5,400 nt of DNA from an uncultured Akkermansia sp. (GCA_904501955.1 CAJGCY010000163.1:1-5400), one strand, 5' to 3'. Shown: positions 1 to 5,194, counted from the first letter of the stretch. Notes: generated by a model from the sequence alone, not told the origin. A program made the numbers and translations.

Positions 1-127
1 AGGGGCGAAAGACAGTAGCCGGTGGTGGAGCGGCGTAGCCGCGCAACCACCGGTACAACACAAAAAGAAAATGGAGCCCGGAGCGACGGAGCGAAGCGAC
101 GCAGCGTAGGCCGACAGACAATGGCTA
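1..127 (+). repeat. Structured intergenic repeat, copy 1 (5' end cut by window edge)
   Basis: This is the first of three related copies of a GC-rich, hairpin-rich element. It enters the window inside the first hairpin: only the right arm, AGGGGC, is present. It then runs through a GAC..TAG spacer, the nested hairpin at 19-53, an A-rich linker, a GGAGCCCGG block at 71-79 and a GGCCGACAGA block at 110-119. The reverse complement of 303-357 matches 1-55 base for base outside the inner hairpin arms and a few single positions, and both segments are exactly 55 bases. The second half (about 68-120) likewise matches the reverse complement of about 237-290. No ORF of recognisable function lies in it. 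It could be a non-autonomous mobile repeat or a structured RNA/DNA element; which one cannot be decided from one window. Confidence 0.75.
19..53 (+). repeat. Nested hairpin of repeat copy 1
   Basis: The outer arms are CCGGTGGT (19-26) and ACCACCGG (46-53), 8 perfect pairs. A GGA joint leads to the inner arms GCGGC (30-34) and GCCGC (38-42) around a GTA triloop, and a GCA joint returns to the outer arm. The same outer stem, joint, inner stem, GNA triloop and GNA joint occur in copies 2 and 3. Confidence 0.8.
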
Positions 128-132
128 GGACC

Positions 133-150
133 GGAGCGAAGCGACGCTCC
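133..150. repeat. Hairpin in the centre of the left palindrome
   Basis: GGAGCG (133-138) and CGCTCC (145-150) form a 6-bp stem around AAGCGA. The GGAGCGAAGCGACG sequence repeats that at 90-103, so this looks like a duplicated hairpin of the same element. In addition, 60-84 and 145-177 match in inverted orientation at ACAAAAAGA and GCYCGGAGCG, which makes a second, smaller palindrome nested inside the larger one. A T-rich stretch at 169-181 follows, but it is about 20 bases from the stem and so does not form a standard terminator. Confidence 0.5.
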
Positions 151-221
151 GAGCCGGGGTGGTGCGTATCTTTTTGTTTTTAAGGAGTTGCGGGTATTAC
201 GAATCGCCATAAAACACCTTA

Positions 222-400
222 TGCCCCAAGCCGTGCATTCTGTCGGCCTCCGCGTTGTCGCTAACGCTCCGTCGCTCCGGGCTCGAATATTAGGGGGAAG
301 CCTACCGGTGGTTTCGTCGCTGCGCGACTCCACCACCGGCTATTGTCTTTCGCCCCTATCGGGGCTTAAAATTCCGCTCGCCAACTTCCGATTTATCGCG
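222..400 (-). repeat. Structured intergenic repeat, copy 2 (minus orientation, complete)
   Basis: Read on the minus strand, this copy starts at the palindrome CGATAAATCG (398-389) and continues GGAA..TTGG and GCGAGCGGAATT. It then has hairpin I (GCCCC 365-361, loop GATA, GGGGC 356-352), a GACAATAG spacer, the nested hairpin at 339-305, and a GAGCCCGGAGCG block with a GCGTT/AACGC hairpin. It ends with GACAGAATGC and GGCTT. The same landmarks in the same order occur in copy 3 at 5195-5371, which defines an element of about 175-180 bp. It starts just past the fabI terminator and faces copy 1 tail to tail. Confidence 0.8.
305..339 (-). repeat. Nested hairpin of repeat copy 2, with compensatory changes
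   Basis: On the minus strand the outer arms CCGGTGGT and ACCACCGG are the same as in copy 1. The inner arms are GTCGC and GCGAC around a GCA triloop, where copy 1 has GCGGC and GCCGC. Two base pairs of the inner stem have changed on both sides (C-G to T-A and G-C to C-G), so pairing is kept. The joints are GGA and GAA. Confidence 0.8.
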
Positions 401-427
401 CGGTGGAGACGAATTAGAAGCTCCCGC

Positions 428-465
428 AAAAAAGCCCCCGATGTGCCACTTGGGCAATCGGGGGC
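428..465 (-). terminator. Intrinsic terminator of fabI
   Basis: A 9-bp perfect stem, GCCCCCGAT (434-442) with ATCGGGGGC (457-465), is extended inside by TGCC/GGCA (444-447 with 453-456) after a single bulged base. On the minus strand it is followed at once by six T (428-433). The hairpin begins about 29 bases past the fabI stop, which fits factor-independent termination of the fabI transcript. Confidence 0.92.
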
Positions 466-493
466 AAAGGTTTACCTTGCGAGAGCAGGGGGC

Positions 494-1288
494 TTACATG
501 CCGACGATTTCGTAACCGCCGTCCACGTAAATTACCTGACCGGTGATGCTGGCTGCACCGTCGCTGGCCAAGAAGGTAGCCGTAGCGCCGAGCTCCTCAA
601 GCGTACAGGAGCGCTGCAGCGGGCTCTTCTCCTCGTATACCTTGAACATGCCGGTGAAACCGGACACGCCACGGGCGGCGAGAGTCTGCACGGGACCTGC
701 GGAAATGCAGTTCACGCGGATGGGAGCCTCACGACGACCGAGGTCGAAGGCAAGGTACTTGGCGCTCGTCTCAAGCGCAGCCTTGGAAACGGCCATGAGG
801 TTGTAGTTCGGCACCACCTTCTGGCTGGCGTAGTAGGTCAGCGCGGTGATGGAGCCACCGTTGGTCATCATCGGGGCTACAGCACGGGAAAGAGCGATGA
901 GGGAGTAGGCGGAAATCTGCAAGGAGAGGTTCCAAGCATCGCGCGGGATGTCGGAGAAGTGCCCCTCCAGCGTACCCTCTGCCTTCGGAGCGAAGGCGAT
1001 GGCATGCAGCAGCATGTCCACACGGTCGGTGTGCTCGGACACGAAGGTGAAGAAGTCTGCAATGGACTGGTCGTCAGATACGTCCAAGGCGCATACGGGA
1101 GTATCCTCGCCGAAGTTTTCCTTCACGAGCTTGATAACGCCGTCTTTCAAGCGTTCGCCCTGATAGTTGAAGATGAGCTTTGCACCGGCTTCGTGCCAGG
1201 CTTTTGCAATACCGAAGGCAATGCTGCGCTTGTTGGCAACGCCGGTGACGATGCCTACCTTACCTGCTAATGGTTTATCGAGTGACAT
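494..1288 (-). CDS. fabI: Enoyl-[acyl-carrier-protein] reductase, FabI type
   Basis: FabI performs the last step of each cycle of type II fatty-acid synthesis: NAD(P)H-dependent reduction of trans-2-enoyl-ACP in the cytoplasm. The 264-residue product has the usual family length and the divergent short-chain dehydrogenase fold. It shows the nucleotide-binding segment GVANKRSIAFGIA (16-28), a DV motif near 69-70 and the HAIAFAPK segment (95-102). It also has the FabI catalytic pair Tyr152 and Tyr162 with Lys169 (Tyr-X6-Lys spacing typical of FabI), then ISAGPVQTLAA (195-205). The C-terminus YVDGGYEIVGM is typical. The ATG at 1288 gives the expected short leader MSLDKPLAGK, although no clear Shine-Dalgarno sequence precedes it. 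It lies 26 bases after the YbjN-like gene on the same strand, so the two are probably co-transcribed, and a strong terminator follows. This is the family targeted by triclosan-type inhibitors; sensitivity cannot be judged here. Confidence 0.97.
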   Translation of the reverse strand: MSLDKPLAGKVGIVTGVANKRSIAFGIAKAWHEAGAKLIFNYQGERLKDGVIKLVKENFGEDTPVCALDVSDDQSIADFFTFVSEHTDRVDMLLHAIAFAPKAEGTLEGHFSDIPRDAWNLSLQISAYSLIALSRAVAPMMTNGGSITALTYYASQKVVPNYNLMAVSKAALETSAKYLAFDLGRREAPIRVNCISAGPVQTLAARGVSGFTGMFKVYEEKSPLQRSCTLEELGATATFLASDGAASITGQVIYVDGGYEIVGM

Positions 1289-1314
1289 ATTAGTGGTTGT
1301 ATAGGTTGGAAGTT

Positions 1315-1782
1315 TTAGAAGTGGTAGGGGTTAAGGGGGAATTCCTGGGCGATGATGTGCGCGTAGGTTTGCGTCATGCTTACACCCACTTTTTCCATGT
1401 GGTCAATCTGCGCGAGCAGCTCTGCTGAGCCTACAGGCGTGGTCGGTACCACGTACTTGAGGCGGTAGTACACGTAGCCACCCTCAGTGTCCAGCAGTAG
1501 CTGGCCTTCCGGCAGGTTGGCATTGAGCGTCAGGAGCAGGATGCTGAGCTCCTGCTGGTCCTCCGGGGCAATGCGTGACCCGAAGTGTACGTCGAACACC
1601 AAGCTCGCAGGGTCTTGCAACTCCGTGAACATGAATGTTGCCGGCATTCCCAAGGTGTCTATCGGCAAGTAGGCCAAGCCTATCTTTTCCGCCTTAGGCC
1701 CCATGGTAATCCACTGGTAATCCTCGTTGCGGTTGAGGAGATGTTGGCGCACCAGCGCCAGTAAATTGATTTGTTCAGACAT
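1315..1782 (-). CDS. YbjN-domain-like small protein, function unknown
   Basis: This is a 155-residue cytoplasmic protein with no signal peptide or membrane segment. The middle and end, LNANLPEGQLLLDTEGG followed by VYYRLKYVV (residues about 85-112), resemble the YbjN / type III-secretion-chaperone-like fold. In that family a helix ending in N-x-x-L-P-x-G is followed by strands with a V-x-Y-R pattern. A C-terminal helix (about 116-148) is also in keeping. YbjN-fold proteins are thought to bind other proteins, but the partner is unknown and I do not assign one. It starts at ATG 1782 (MSEQINLLALV) without a clear ribosome site. It lies between marR and fabI on the same strand, directly after a good promoter and 26 bases ahead of fabI, so a link to fatty-acid synthesis or membrane state is a context inference only. 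Family assignment is moderate, from pattern alone. Confidence 0.7.
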   Translation of the reverse strand: MSEQINLLALVRQHLLNRNEDYQWITMGPKAEKIGLAYLPIDTLGMPATFMFTELQDPASLVFDVHFGSRIAPEDQQELSILLLTLNANLPEGQLLLDTEGGYVYYRLKYVVPTTPVGSAELLAQIDHMEKVGVSMTQTYAHIIAQEFPLNPYHF

Positions 1783-1844
1783 ATCGATGGCTGGATGAAA
1801 ATGGTTTGACTTCGGCCTACATTCGCTGGCCTATCCCTCCGTCT

Positions 1845-1860
1845 GTGTATAATACTACAC
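1845..1860. promoter_or_regulatory. Palindrome over the -10 box: candidate operator
   Basis: The 16-base site has perfect half-sites GTGTA and TACAC separated by 6 bases and covers the -10 box and predicted start of the promoter above. Its size, symmetry and position fit a dimeric winged-helix repressor, and a MarR protein is encoded directly upstream. Binding by that protein is inferred. Confidence 0.4.
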
Positions 1861-1880
1861 GGAAGTTCGAGTATAGTCAA
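1852..1880 (-). promoter_or_regulatory. Sigma70-like promoter for the YbjN-like gene and fabI
   Basis: On the minus strand, TTGACT (1880-1875) is followed after 17 bases by TAGTAT (1857-1852), with TATTAT overlapping three bases on. Transcription would start near 1845 and leave a leader of about 60 bases before the ATG at 1782. It sits 20 bases after the marR stop, so the two downstream genes can be transcribed separately from marR. Confidence 0.6.
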
Positions 1881-1900
1881 GCAAATGTAGTCGGAAATGT

Positions 1901-2386
1901 TTATTGACCGCTCATTTTCTCGCTGTAGTAGGCTTTACTCAGCTTGGTGGCGATGGAATCCAGCGCGCTCAGCTCCTCTTCCGTGAGGTCTCTGGACAGG
2001 CGGTCAAGCTCTGCTTCCATGCGGGCATTAACGTCATGGCAAAGCTCCTCCCCCTTCTCAGACAAACGGATGCAGATGGCGCGGCGGTCTTCAGGGTTGG
2101 GGGTGCGCTCAAAGAATCCCTTGTTCACCATGGTTTCCACCAGAAGAGAGGTAGCGGGAACCGTCATATTGAGGTGTGTAGCAAGTGTTTTGAGTGCAAT
2201 GCCTTGCGGACATTCTTTCGTTAAAATGCGGATTTGGGCAATCGCTGAGCCTTGGCGTAAGGTAAGACCCAGCATTTTTTTCAGGTGAAGCGCAGGTGTT
2301 TGCTTGAAGCTGTCGCGACGGATGTCATCTGTCGTGTTCAAAAGCTTCATGAAAACATCGTGAGGTTGCATTTGGAGGGAGGACAT
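1901..2386 (-). CDS. MarR-family transcriptional regulator
   Basis: The product is a 161-residue winged-helix regulator of normal MarR length, expected to act as a DNA-binding dimer, often released by a small ligand. The order is an N-terminal dimerisation helix (about 8-38), LTLRQGSAIAQIRILT (41-56), the helix-turn-helix with recognition helix around IALKTLATHLNMTVPATSLLVETMV (63-87; helix 2 and 3), and the wing with KGFFERTPNPEDRRA (89-103). The Asp-Arg-Arg of the wing is the MarR hallmark. C-terminal helices (110-158) return to the dimer interface. The ATG at 2386 is preceded by a weak AGGG only 3 bases away; Met6 is an alternative start with no better site. It precedes the YbjN-like gene and fabI on the same strand without a visible terminator. 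MarR proteins such as FabT control fatty-acid genes in Gram-positive bacteria, so local control of fabI is plausible but unproven. Confidence 0.92.
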   Translation of the reverse strand: MSSLQMQPHDVFMKLLNTTDDIRRDSFKQTPALHLKKMLGLTLRQGSAIAQIRILTKECPQGIALKTLATHLNMTVPATSLLVETMVNKGFFERTPNPEDRRAICIRLSEKGEELCHDVNARMEAELDRLSRDLTEEELSALDSIATKLSKAYYSEKMSGQ

Positions 2387-2469
2387 GACCCTATTCTACC
2401 TGATTTTCAACAATTGTCCAGTAAAAATATTAGACTTAGTAAATTATTATCAGATATCAAAATGTTATT

Positions 2470-2504
2470 CAGCCTCTGATTGCATGTAAGTCAATCAGAG
2501 GCTG
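2470..2504 (-). terminator. Hairpin terminator between eno and marR
   Basis: CAGCCTCTGATTG (2470-2482) pairs perfectly over 13 bp with CAATCAGAGGCTG (2492-2504) around a 9-base loop. It lies about 21 bases past the eno stop, as expected for the end of the eno transcript. On the minus strand the stem is followed by AATAACATTTTG, a weak T tract, so termination may be partial or depend on the very stable stem. Confidence 0.75.
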
Positions 2505-2525
2505 ACGGGGTGAGTTGCGCCTGTG

Positions 2526-3797
2526 TCAGCAGCCGTAGACGGCATTGTTGCCGAGCTGCTCCTCGATACGCAGCAGTCTGTTGTATTTGGCAAGTCTGTC
2601 CGCGCGGGAGAGGGAGCCGGTCTTGATTTGTCCGGCATTGGTGGCTACAGCCAAATCCGCGATGAAGGAATCTTCCGTTTCACCACTGCGGTGCGAGATG
2701 ACTGCCGTGTAGGCATTCGTTGTTGCCAATCGCACAGCCTCGAAGGTCTCGCTGAGTGAGCCGATTTGGTTCAGCTTCACCAAGATGGAGTTGGCGACGC
2801 CTTTCTCGATGCCCTTGCGCAGGAAGTCAACATTGGTGACGAAGAGGTCATCTCCCACCAACTGGCAGCGGTCACCGATGGTATCCGTCAGCTGCTTCCA
2901 GCCCTCCCAATCATTTTCAGCGCAGCCGTCTTCGATGGAAATGATGGGGTAGCGGTTGATGAGCTCAGCGTAGTACGAAGTCAACTCGCTTGCTGTCAGC
3001 TTGTCGCCGCTGCTCTTCTTGAAGACGTACAAGCCGCTTTCTGCATCATAGAACTCGGAGGATGCGACGTCCAGCGCAAGGAAGACGTCCTTGCCGGGCT
3101 CATATCCGGCGTTGCGGATGGCGCTCATGATGGCATCCAACGCAGCATCGACACTCTTCAGGTTCGGTGCATAGCCACCCTCATCCCCCACGGCGGTGCT
3201 CAGCCCGGCCTTGCGCAGCACGGCTGCCAGCTCGTGGAATACCTCCGCCCCGCAGCGCAAGGCTTCGCGGTAGGTCGGCAGTCCCTTGGGGATAATCATG
3301 AACTCTTGGAAGTCGATGGGCGCATCGGAGTGTGCCCCGGCGTTCAGCACGTTCATCATCGGTACCGGCAAAATGTGGGCATTCGGCCCGCCCAAGTAGC
3401 GGTACAAGGGCTGCCCCGTAGCCGCCGCTGCTGCGCGAGCCGTAGCCAGTGAGATGGCCAGCACGGCATTCGCGCCTACGCGGGATTTGTTGCTTGTGCC
3501 GTCCACCTCAAGCATGCGCTTATCCACGCTGATTTGATCCGTGGCATCCATGCCCTGCAAAGCTGCTGCCAGCTCCGTGTTCGCGTACTGCACTGCCTTC
3601 TGTACCCCCTTACCGCGGTACCTTGCTTTGTCGCCGTCGCGCAGCTCGCAGGCCTCGTGCTCGCCCGTGCTGGCGCCGCTCGGCACGCTTGCCAGCCCGT
3701 AGCTCCCTCCCTCAAGCCACACCTCGGCTTCTACCGTCGGGTTCCCGCGGGAGTCCAGTACCTCCCTCGCTACTATTTTGCTGATGTTGGTTTTCAT
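2526..3797 (-). CDS. eno: Enolase (phosphopyruvate hydratase)
   Basis: Enolase interconverts 2-phosphoglycerate and phosphoenolpyruvate in glycolysis and gluconeogenesis. The 423-residue product is close to the usual bacterial length and complete. It opens with ISKIVAREVLDSRGNPTVE (5-23), followed by the substrate loop PSGASTGEHEA (39-49). Catalytic Glu206 lies in VGDEGGYAPN and Lys341 in ILVKLNQIGSL. The Mg ligands are Asp243, Glu289 (SIEDG) and Asp316 (GDDLFVTN), with SHRSGETED (368-376, His369) and Lys392 in IKTGSLSRAD also present. I start at ATG 3797 because AAAGGA stands 7 bases upstream and the conserved family N-terminus begins there. An in-frame ATG at 3842 would add 15 unrelated residues. 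It is a single-gene transcript by appearance: own promoter upstream, hairpin downstream, divergent from the ankyrin gene. Confidence 0.98.
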   Translation of the reverse strand: MKTNISKIVAREVLDSRGNPTVEAEVWLEGGSYGLASVPSGASTGEHEACELRDGDKARYRGKGVQKAVQYANTELAAALQGMDATDQISVDKRMLEVDGTSNKSRVGANAVLAISLATARAAAAATGQPLYRYLGGPNAHILPVPMMNVLNAGAHSDAPIDFQEFMIIPKGLPTYREALRCGAEVFHELAAVLRKAGLSTAVGDEGGYAPNLKSVDAALDAIMSAIRNAGYEPGKDVFLALDVASSEFYDAESGLYVFKKSSGDKLTASELTSYYAELINRYPIISIEDGCAENDWEGWKQLTDTIGDRCQLVGDDLFVTNVDFLRKGIEKGVANSILVKLNQIGSLSETFEAVRLATTNAYTAVISHRSGETEDSFIADLAVATNAGQIKTGSLSRADRLAKYNRLLRIEEQLGNNAVYGC

Positions 3798-3804
3798 GTT
3801 TGTG

Positions 3805-3810
3805 TCCTTT
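3805..3810 (-). promoter_or_regulatory. Ribosome binding site of eno (decides the start)
   Basis: AAAGGA on the minus strand stands 7 bases before ATG 3797. It is the best Shine-Dalgarno match in front of any gene here and supports the shorter start over the in-frame ATG at 3842. Confidence 0.75.
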
Positions 3811-3834
3811 CTTGTGTTGTTGAAAATTACCGGT

Positions 3835-3850
3835 GTTAGCATAAGCTAAC
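3835..3850. promoter_or_regulatory. Inverted repeat at the 5' end of the eno leader
   Basis: GTTAGC (3835-3840) and GCTAAC (3845-3850) form a perfect 6-bp inverted repeat around 4 bases. It begins about 5 bases after the predicted eno transcription start. It could be an operator just downstream of the start, or a 5'-end hairpin that protects the mRNA; the sequence alone does not tell which. Confidence 0.45.
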
Positions 3851-3861
3851 TTTCTGGCGCT

Positions 3862-3889
3862 ATTTTACAGATTTTTGGGAATAATGCAA
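3862..3889 (-). promoter_or_regulatory. Sigma70-like promoter of eno
   Basis: On the minus strand TTGCAT (3889-3884) is followed after 16 bases by TAAAAT (3867-3862). The predicted start near 3855 gives a leader of about 58 bases. AT-rich DNA upstream (3890-3945) is shared with the divergent promoter and could act as an UP-type element for both. Confidence 0.6.
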
Positions 3890-3945
3890 GCAAAATTATT
3901 AGTTGTGCCTAACTTTTTATTGTTTTTTTGCACAAAAGAATAAAA

Positions 3946-3973
3946 TTGACAATAATTTTGAAAGAAGTAGGAT
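3946..3973 (+). promoter_or_regulatory. Sigma70-like promoter of the ankyrin gene
   Basis: A consensus TTGACA (3946-3951), a 16-base spacer and TAGGAT (3968-3973) are present. Transcription would start near 3980, about 23 bases before ATG 4003. Only a weak AGAGAG lies just ahead of the ATG, so translation may not rely on strong Shine-Dalgarno pairing. Confidence 0.6.
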
Positions 3974-4002
3974 AAAAATAGCGTACAGATATATAGAGAG
4001 CC

Positions 4003-4905
4003 ATGAAACTGCACACATTACTCCTGACCATACCGATGCTGCTGCTGCCGATGCAGGCTGCAGAGACCGGGGCCGATGCCCGCCTGCGTGAGGCTATTCA
4101 GAAACGCGTGTACGCATCTGATGCCATACCTGCTCAGATTGATGAAATTCGCGCCGCTATAGGGGAGGGGGCTGACCCGAACTCTCCCGTTGACGGAAAG
4201 ACGCCCATGGATTTGGCGGATAAAATAGGATGGGATTGGCAGCGGGCTCATGTACGTCAGGCGCTGACTCTCGGTGGCGCAAAAGCAACCCCTACCCAAG
4301 CTCAGCAAATGTTGATGTTCGGTGTGGTCTATGGCTATCCTCAGTTTGTCAAGCAAGCCCTTGCTTGTGGCGCCAAACCGGATGATTTTATTGAAGGAGA
4401 GGGCGATATATATTGGCACTGCTGCGGTTATAGTTTTCTCTACGCACTTTTGCACGGTTTTGAGTGTCACTATGATGGTGAGCAGGTGCCTTGCTTGGAG
4501 CTGATGCTGAAAGCAGGCGCCAATCCCAACATCCGCAATAAGAAAGATGGTTTGGTCCCGCTGCAGTGCCCCCGCAACAGTCCGGAAGAGCTAGCGTTGC
4601 TTTTGCAATATGGGGCAGATGCGAACGTTACGGATGAAAAGGGGCGTAACGTGCTGATGCGGAAACTTGAACATAGCCAGTTCCCTTACGGTTTCGAGCA
4701 AATGATTCCACTCTTCACCTCCGCCGGGGTGCAAATCAATCATCGTGATTCACAGGGACTCACCGTGATGGATTATGCCTTGCTCATTCACAACAACGCC
4801 ATACAATCAAATAGATGCCACCCCAATGATTTGAAACGGAATACCACCATTGTGGAGCAGTTGCGCTCCCTCGGGTTTAAGACCTCTGCCGAACTTCAGC
4901 AATAA
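4003..4905 (+). CDS. Exported ankyrin-repeat protein
   Basis: The product has 300 residues. It begins with a signal peptide: K2, H4, a hydrophobic stretch LLLTIPMLLLP (6-16) and MQAAE, with likely cleavage after Ala19 or Ala20, so it should act outside the cytoplasmic membrane, probably in the periplasm. The rest is degenerate ankyrin repeats, which form protein-binding helical hairpins. The clearest are IDEIRAAIGEGADPNSPVDG (46-65), CLELMLKAGANPNIRNKKDG (164-183), ELALLLQYGADANVTDEKGR (196-215) and MIPLFTSAGVQINHRDSQGL (234-253), each with the G-A-x-x-N turn or a close variant. A more worn unit lies around 107-125. Six Cys residues occur between 121 and 190 and one more at 272, so disulphides are possible after export. 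The partner and role are unknown. It has its own promoter and is divergent from eno, with no functional link evident. The last nine codons are duplicated downstream. Confidence 0.9.
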   Translation: MKLHTLLLTIPMLLLPMQAAETGADARLREAIQKRVYASDAIPAQIDEIRAAIGEGADPNSPVDGKTPMDLADKIGWDWQRAHVRQALTLGGAKATPTQAQQMLMFGVVYGYPQFVKQALACGAKPDDFIEGEGDIYWHCCGYSFLYALLHGFECHYDGEQVPCLELMLKAGANPNIRNKKDGLVPLQCPRNSPEELALLLQYGADANVTDEKGRNVLMRKLEHSQFPYGFEQMIPLFTSAGVQINHRDSQGLTVMDYALLIHNNAIQSNRCHPNDLKRNTTIVEQLRSLGFKTSAELQQ

Positions 4906-4976
4906 GAGTCACCGCCAAGAAGGAGGAGAACTACGGAGCCGTTTAAGACCTCTGCCGAACTTCAGCAATAAGAGTC
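4875..4976 (+). repeat. Exact 36-bp direct repeat overlapping the ankyrin stop
   Basis: Positions 4875-4910 and 4941-4976 are identical, with 30 unrelated bases between. The first copy encodes the last residues FKTSAELQQ, the stop and five more bases; the second lies in the same frame (66 bases on) but after the stop. The bases just outside differ on both sides, so the match ends sharply. It could be a 66-bp tandem duplication with a changed spacer, or the tail of a lost second ankyrin gene. The 36/30 spacing resembles a CRISPR unit, but the repeat is coding sequence. Confidence 0.9.
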
Positions 4977-4985
4977 TGTTCGTTC

Positions 4986-5166
4986 ATGAAATTGATAAAG
5001 CGAGGTCTGCACGCGATATGTACATTAGTAGCGGCTCATGCTTTGCTATGCTGGCTGGGCTCATTGCTTGTGTTTTGTATCACCTCGTGATAAAGAGAGG
5101 GCGTATTCTGAGCTTATCCGGGGTGTGGAGGTGTTGGGTATTGCCGATGATGGTGGGGAAATGTGA
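4986..5166 (+). pseudogene. Small membrane protein, apparently frameshifted by one base
   Basis: ATG 4986 opens a frame of 34 codons (stop at 5088-5090) that reads MKLIKRGLHA and then a strongly hydrophobic stretch (11-32), a good single membrane segment with positive residues before it. One frame over, the sequence continues without a stop as VSPRDKERAYSELIRG and then VEVLGIADDGGEM to a stop at 5164-5166, a hydrophilic tail. Removing one T from the TTTT run at 5073-5076 joins them into one 59-residue protein: a short basic N-terminus, one membrane helix and an acidic tail. The split looks like a mutation or a sequencing error in a short homopolymer. No good ribosome site precedes the ATG (AGAG 11 bases away). 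It is unlike any family I can name. It may also be that only the 34-residue hydrophobic peptide is made, or neither. Confidence 0.4.
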
Positions 5167-5194
5167 AATTAAGGCAATTTTCAAGTTGCCCTGA

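Larger units (their letters stand above)
1..210 (-). other. Open frame across the repeat, running off the left edge; doubtful coding
   Basis: An ATG at 210-208, preceded by AAGG six bases upstream, opens a frame of 70 codons on the minus strand. It has no stop before the window edge. It begins MAIRNTRNS and is rich in Arg, Ser, Ala and Cys, with a repeated ASLRS motif that simply reflects the repeated GGAGCGAAGCGACG-type DNA. It crosses the hairpins of copy 1, where open frames arise easily from GC-rich palindromes, and no domain is recognisable. The start, at the 3' end of copy 2, has a plausible ribosome site, so it may be annotated as hypothetical in genomes, but I regard expression as a real protein as unlikely. 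Confidence 0.2.

Noticed and set aside
169..181. T-rich tract as a terminator for a gene to the left
   Set aside because: The nearest hairpin ends at 150, too far from the T tract for a standard intrinsic terminator, and no gene is visible on that side.
188..1270. A 360-codon plus-strand open frame opposite fabI
   Set aside because: It is antisense to a complete fabI with all catalytic residues, begins inside repeat copy 2, and its product has no recognisable domain.
2410..2417. ACAATTGT palindrome upstream of marR as an autoregulatory site
   Set aside because: Only 8 bp, does not resemble the palindrome at the fabI promoter, and no convincing marR promoter could be placed around it in this AT-rich stretch.
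2766..3452. A 228-codon plus-strand open frame opposite eno
   Set aside because: It is a shadow of the enolase gene, which has high GC at third positions; no domain and no ribosome site.
3798..3842. Longer enolase start at the ATG at 3842
   Set aside because: It adds 15 residues unlike enolase, falls inside the inverted repeat, and the shorter start has a clear AAAGGA and the conserved N-terminus.
4875..4976. Possible CRISPR repeat-spacer unit (36-bp repeats, 30-bp spacer)
   Set aside because: Only two copies; the first encodes the C-terminus and stop of the ankyrin protein, and there are no cas genes or leader nearby.
5173..5190. GGCAA/TTGCC hairpin as a terminator
   Set aside because: Stem of only 5 bp with an 8-base loop and no T tract on the plus strand, where a terminator would be useful.
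4850..5194. A 114-codon plus-strand frame starting within the ankyrin gene
   Set aside because: It starts in another frame of the ankyrin coding region and stays open because the 36-bp repeat is in phase; the duplicated RLRPLPNFSNKS stretch is a by-product of that repeat.
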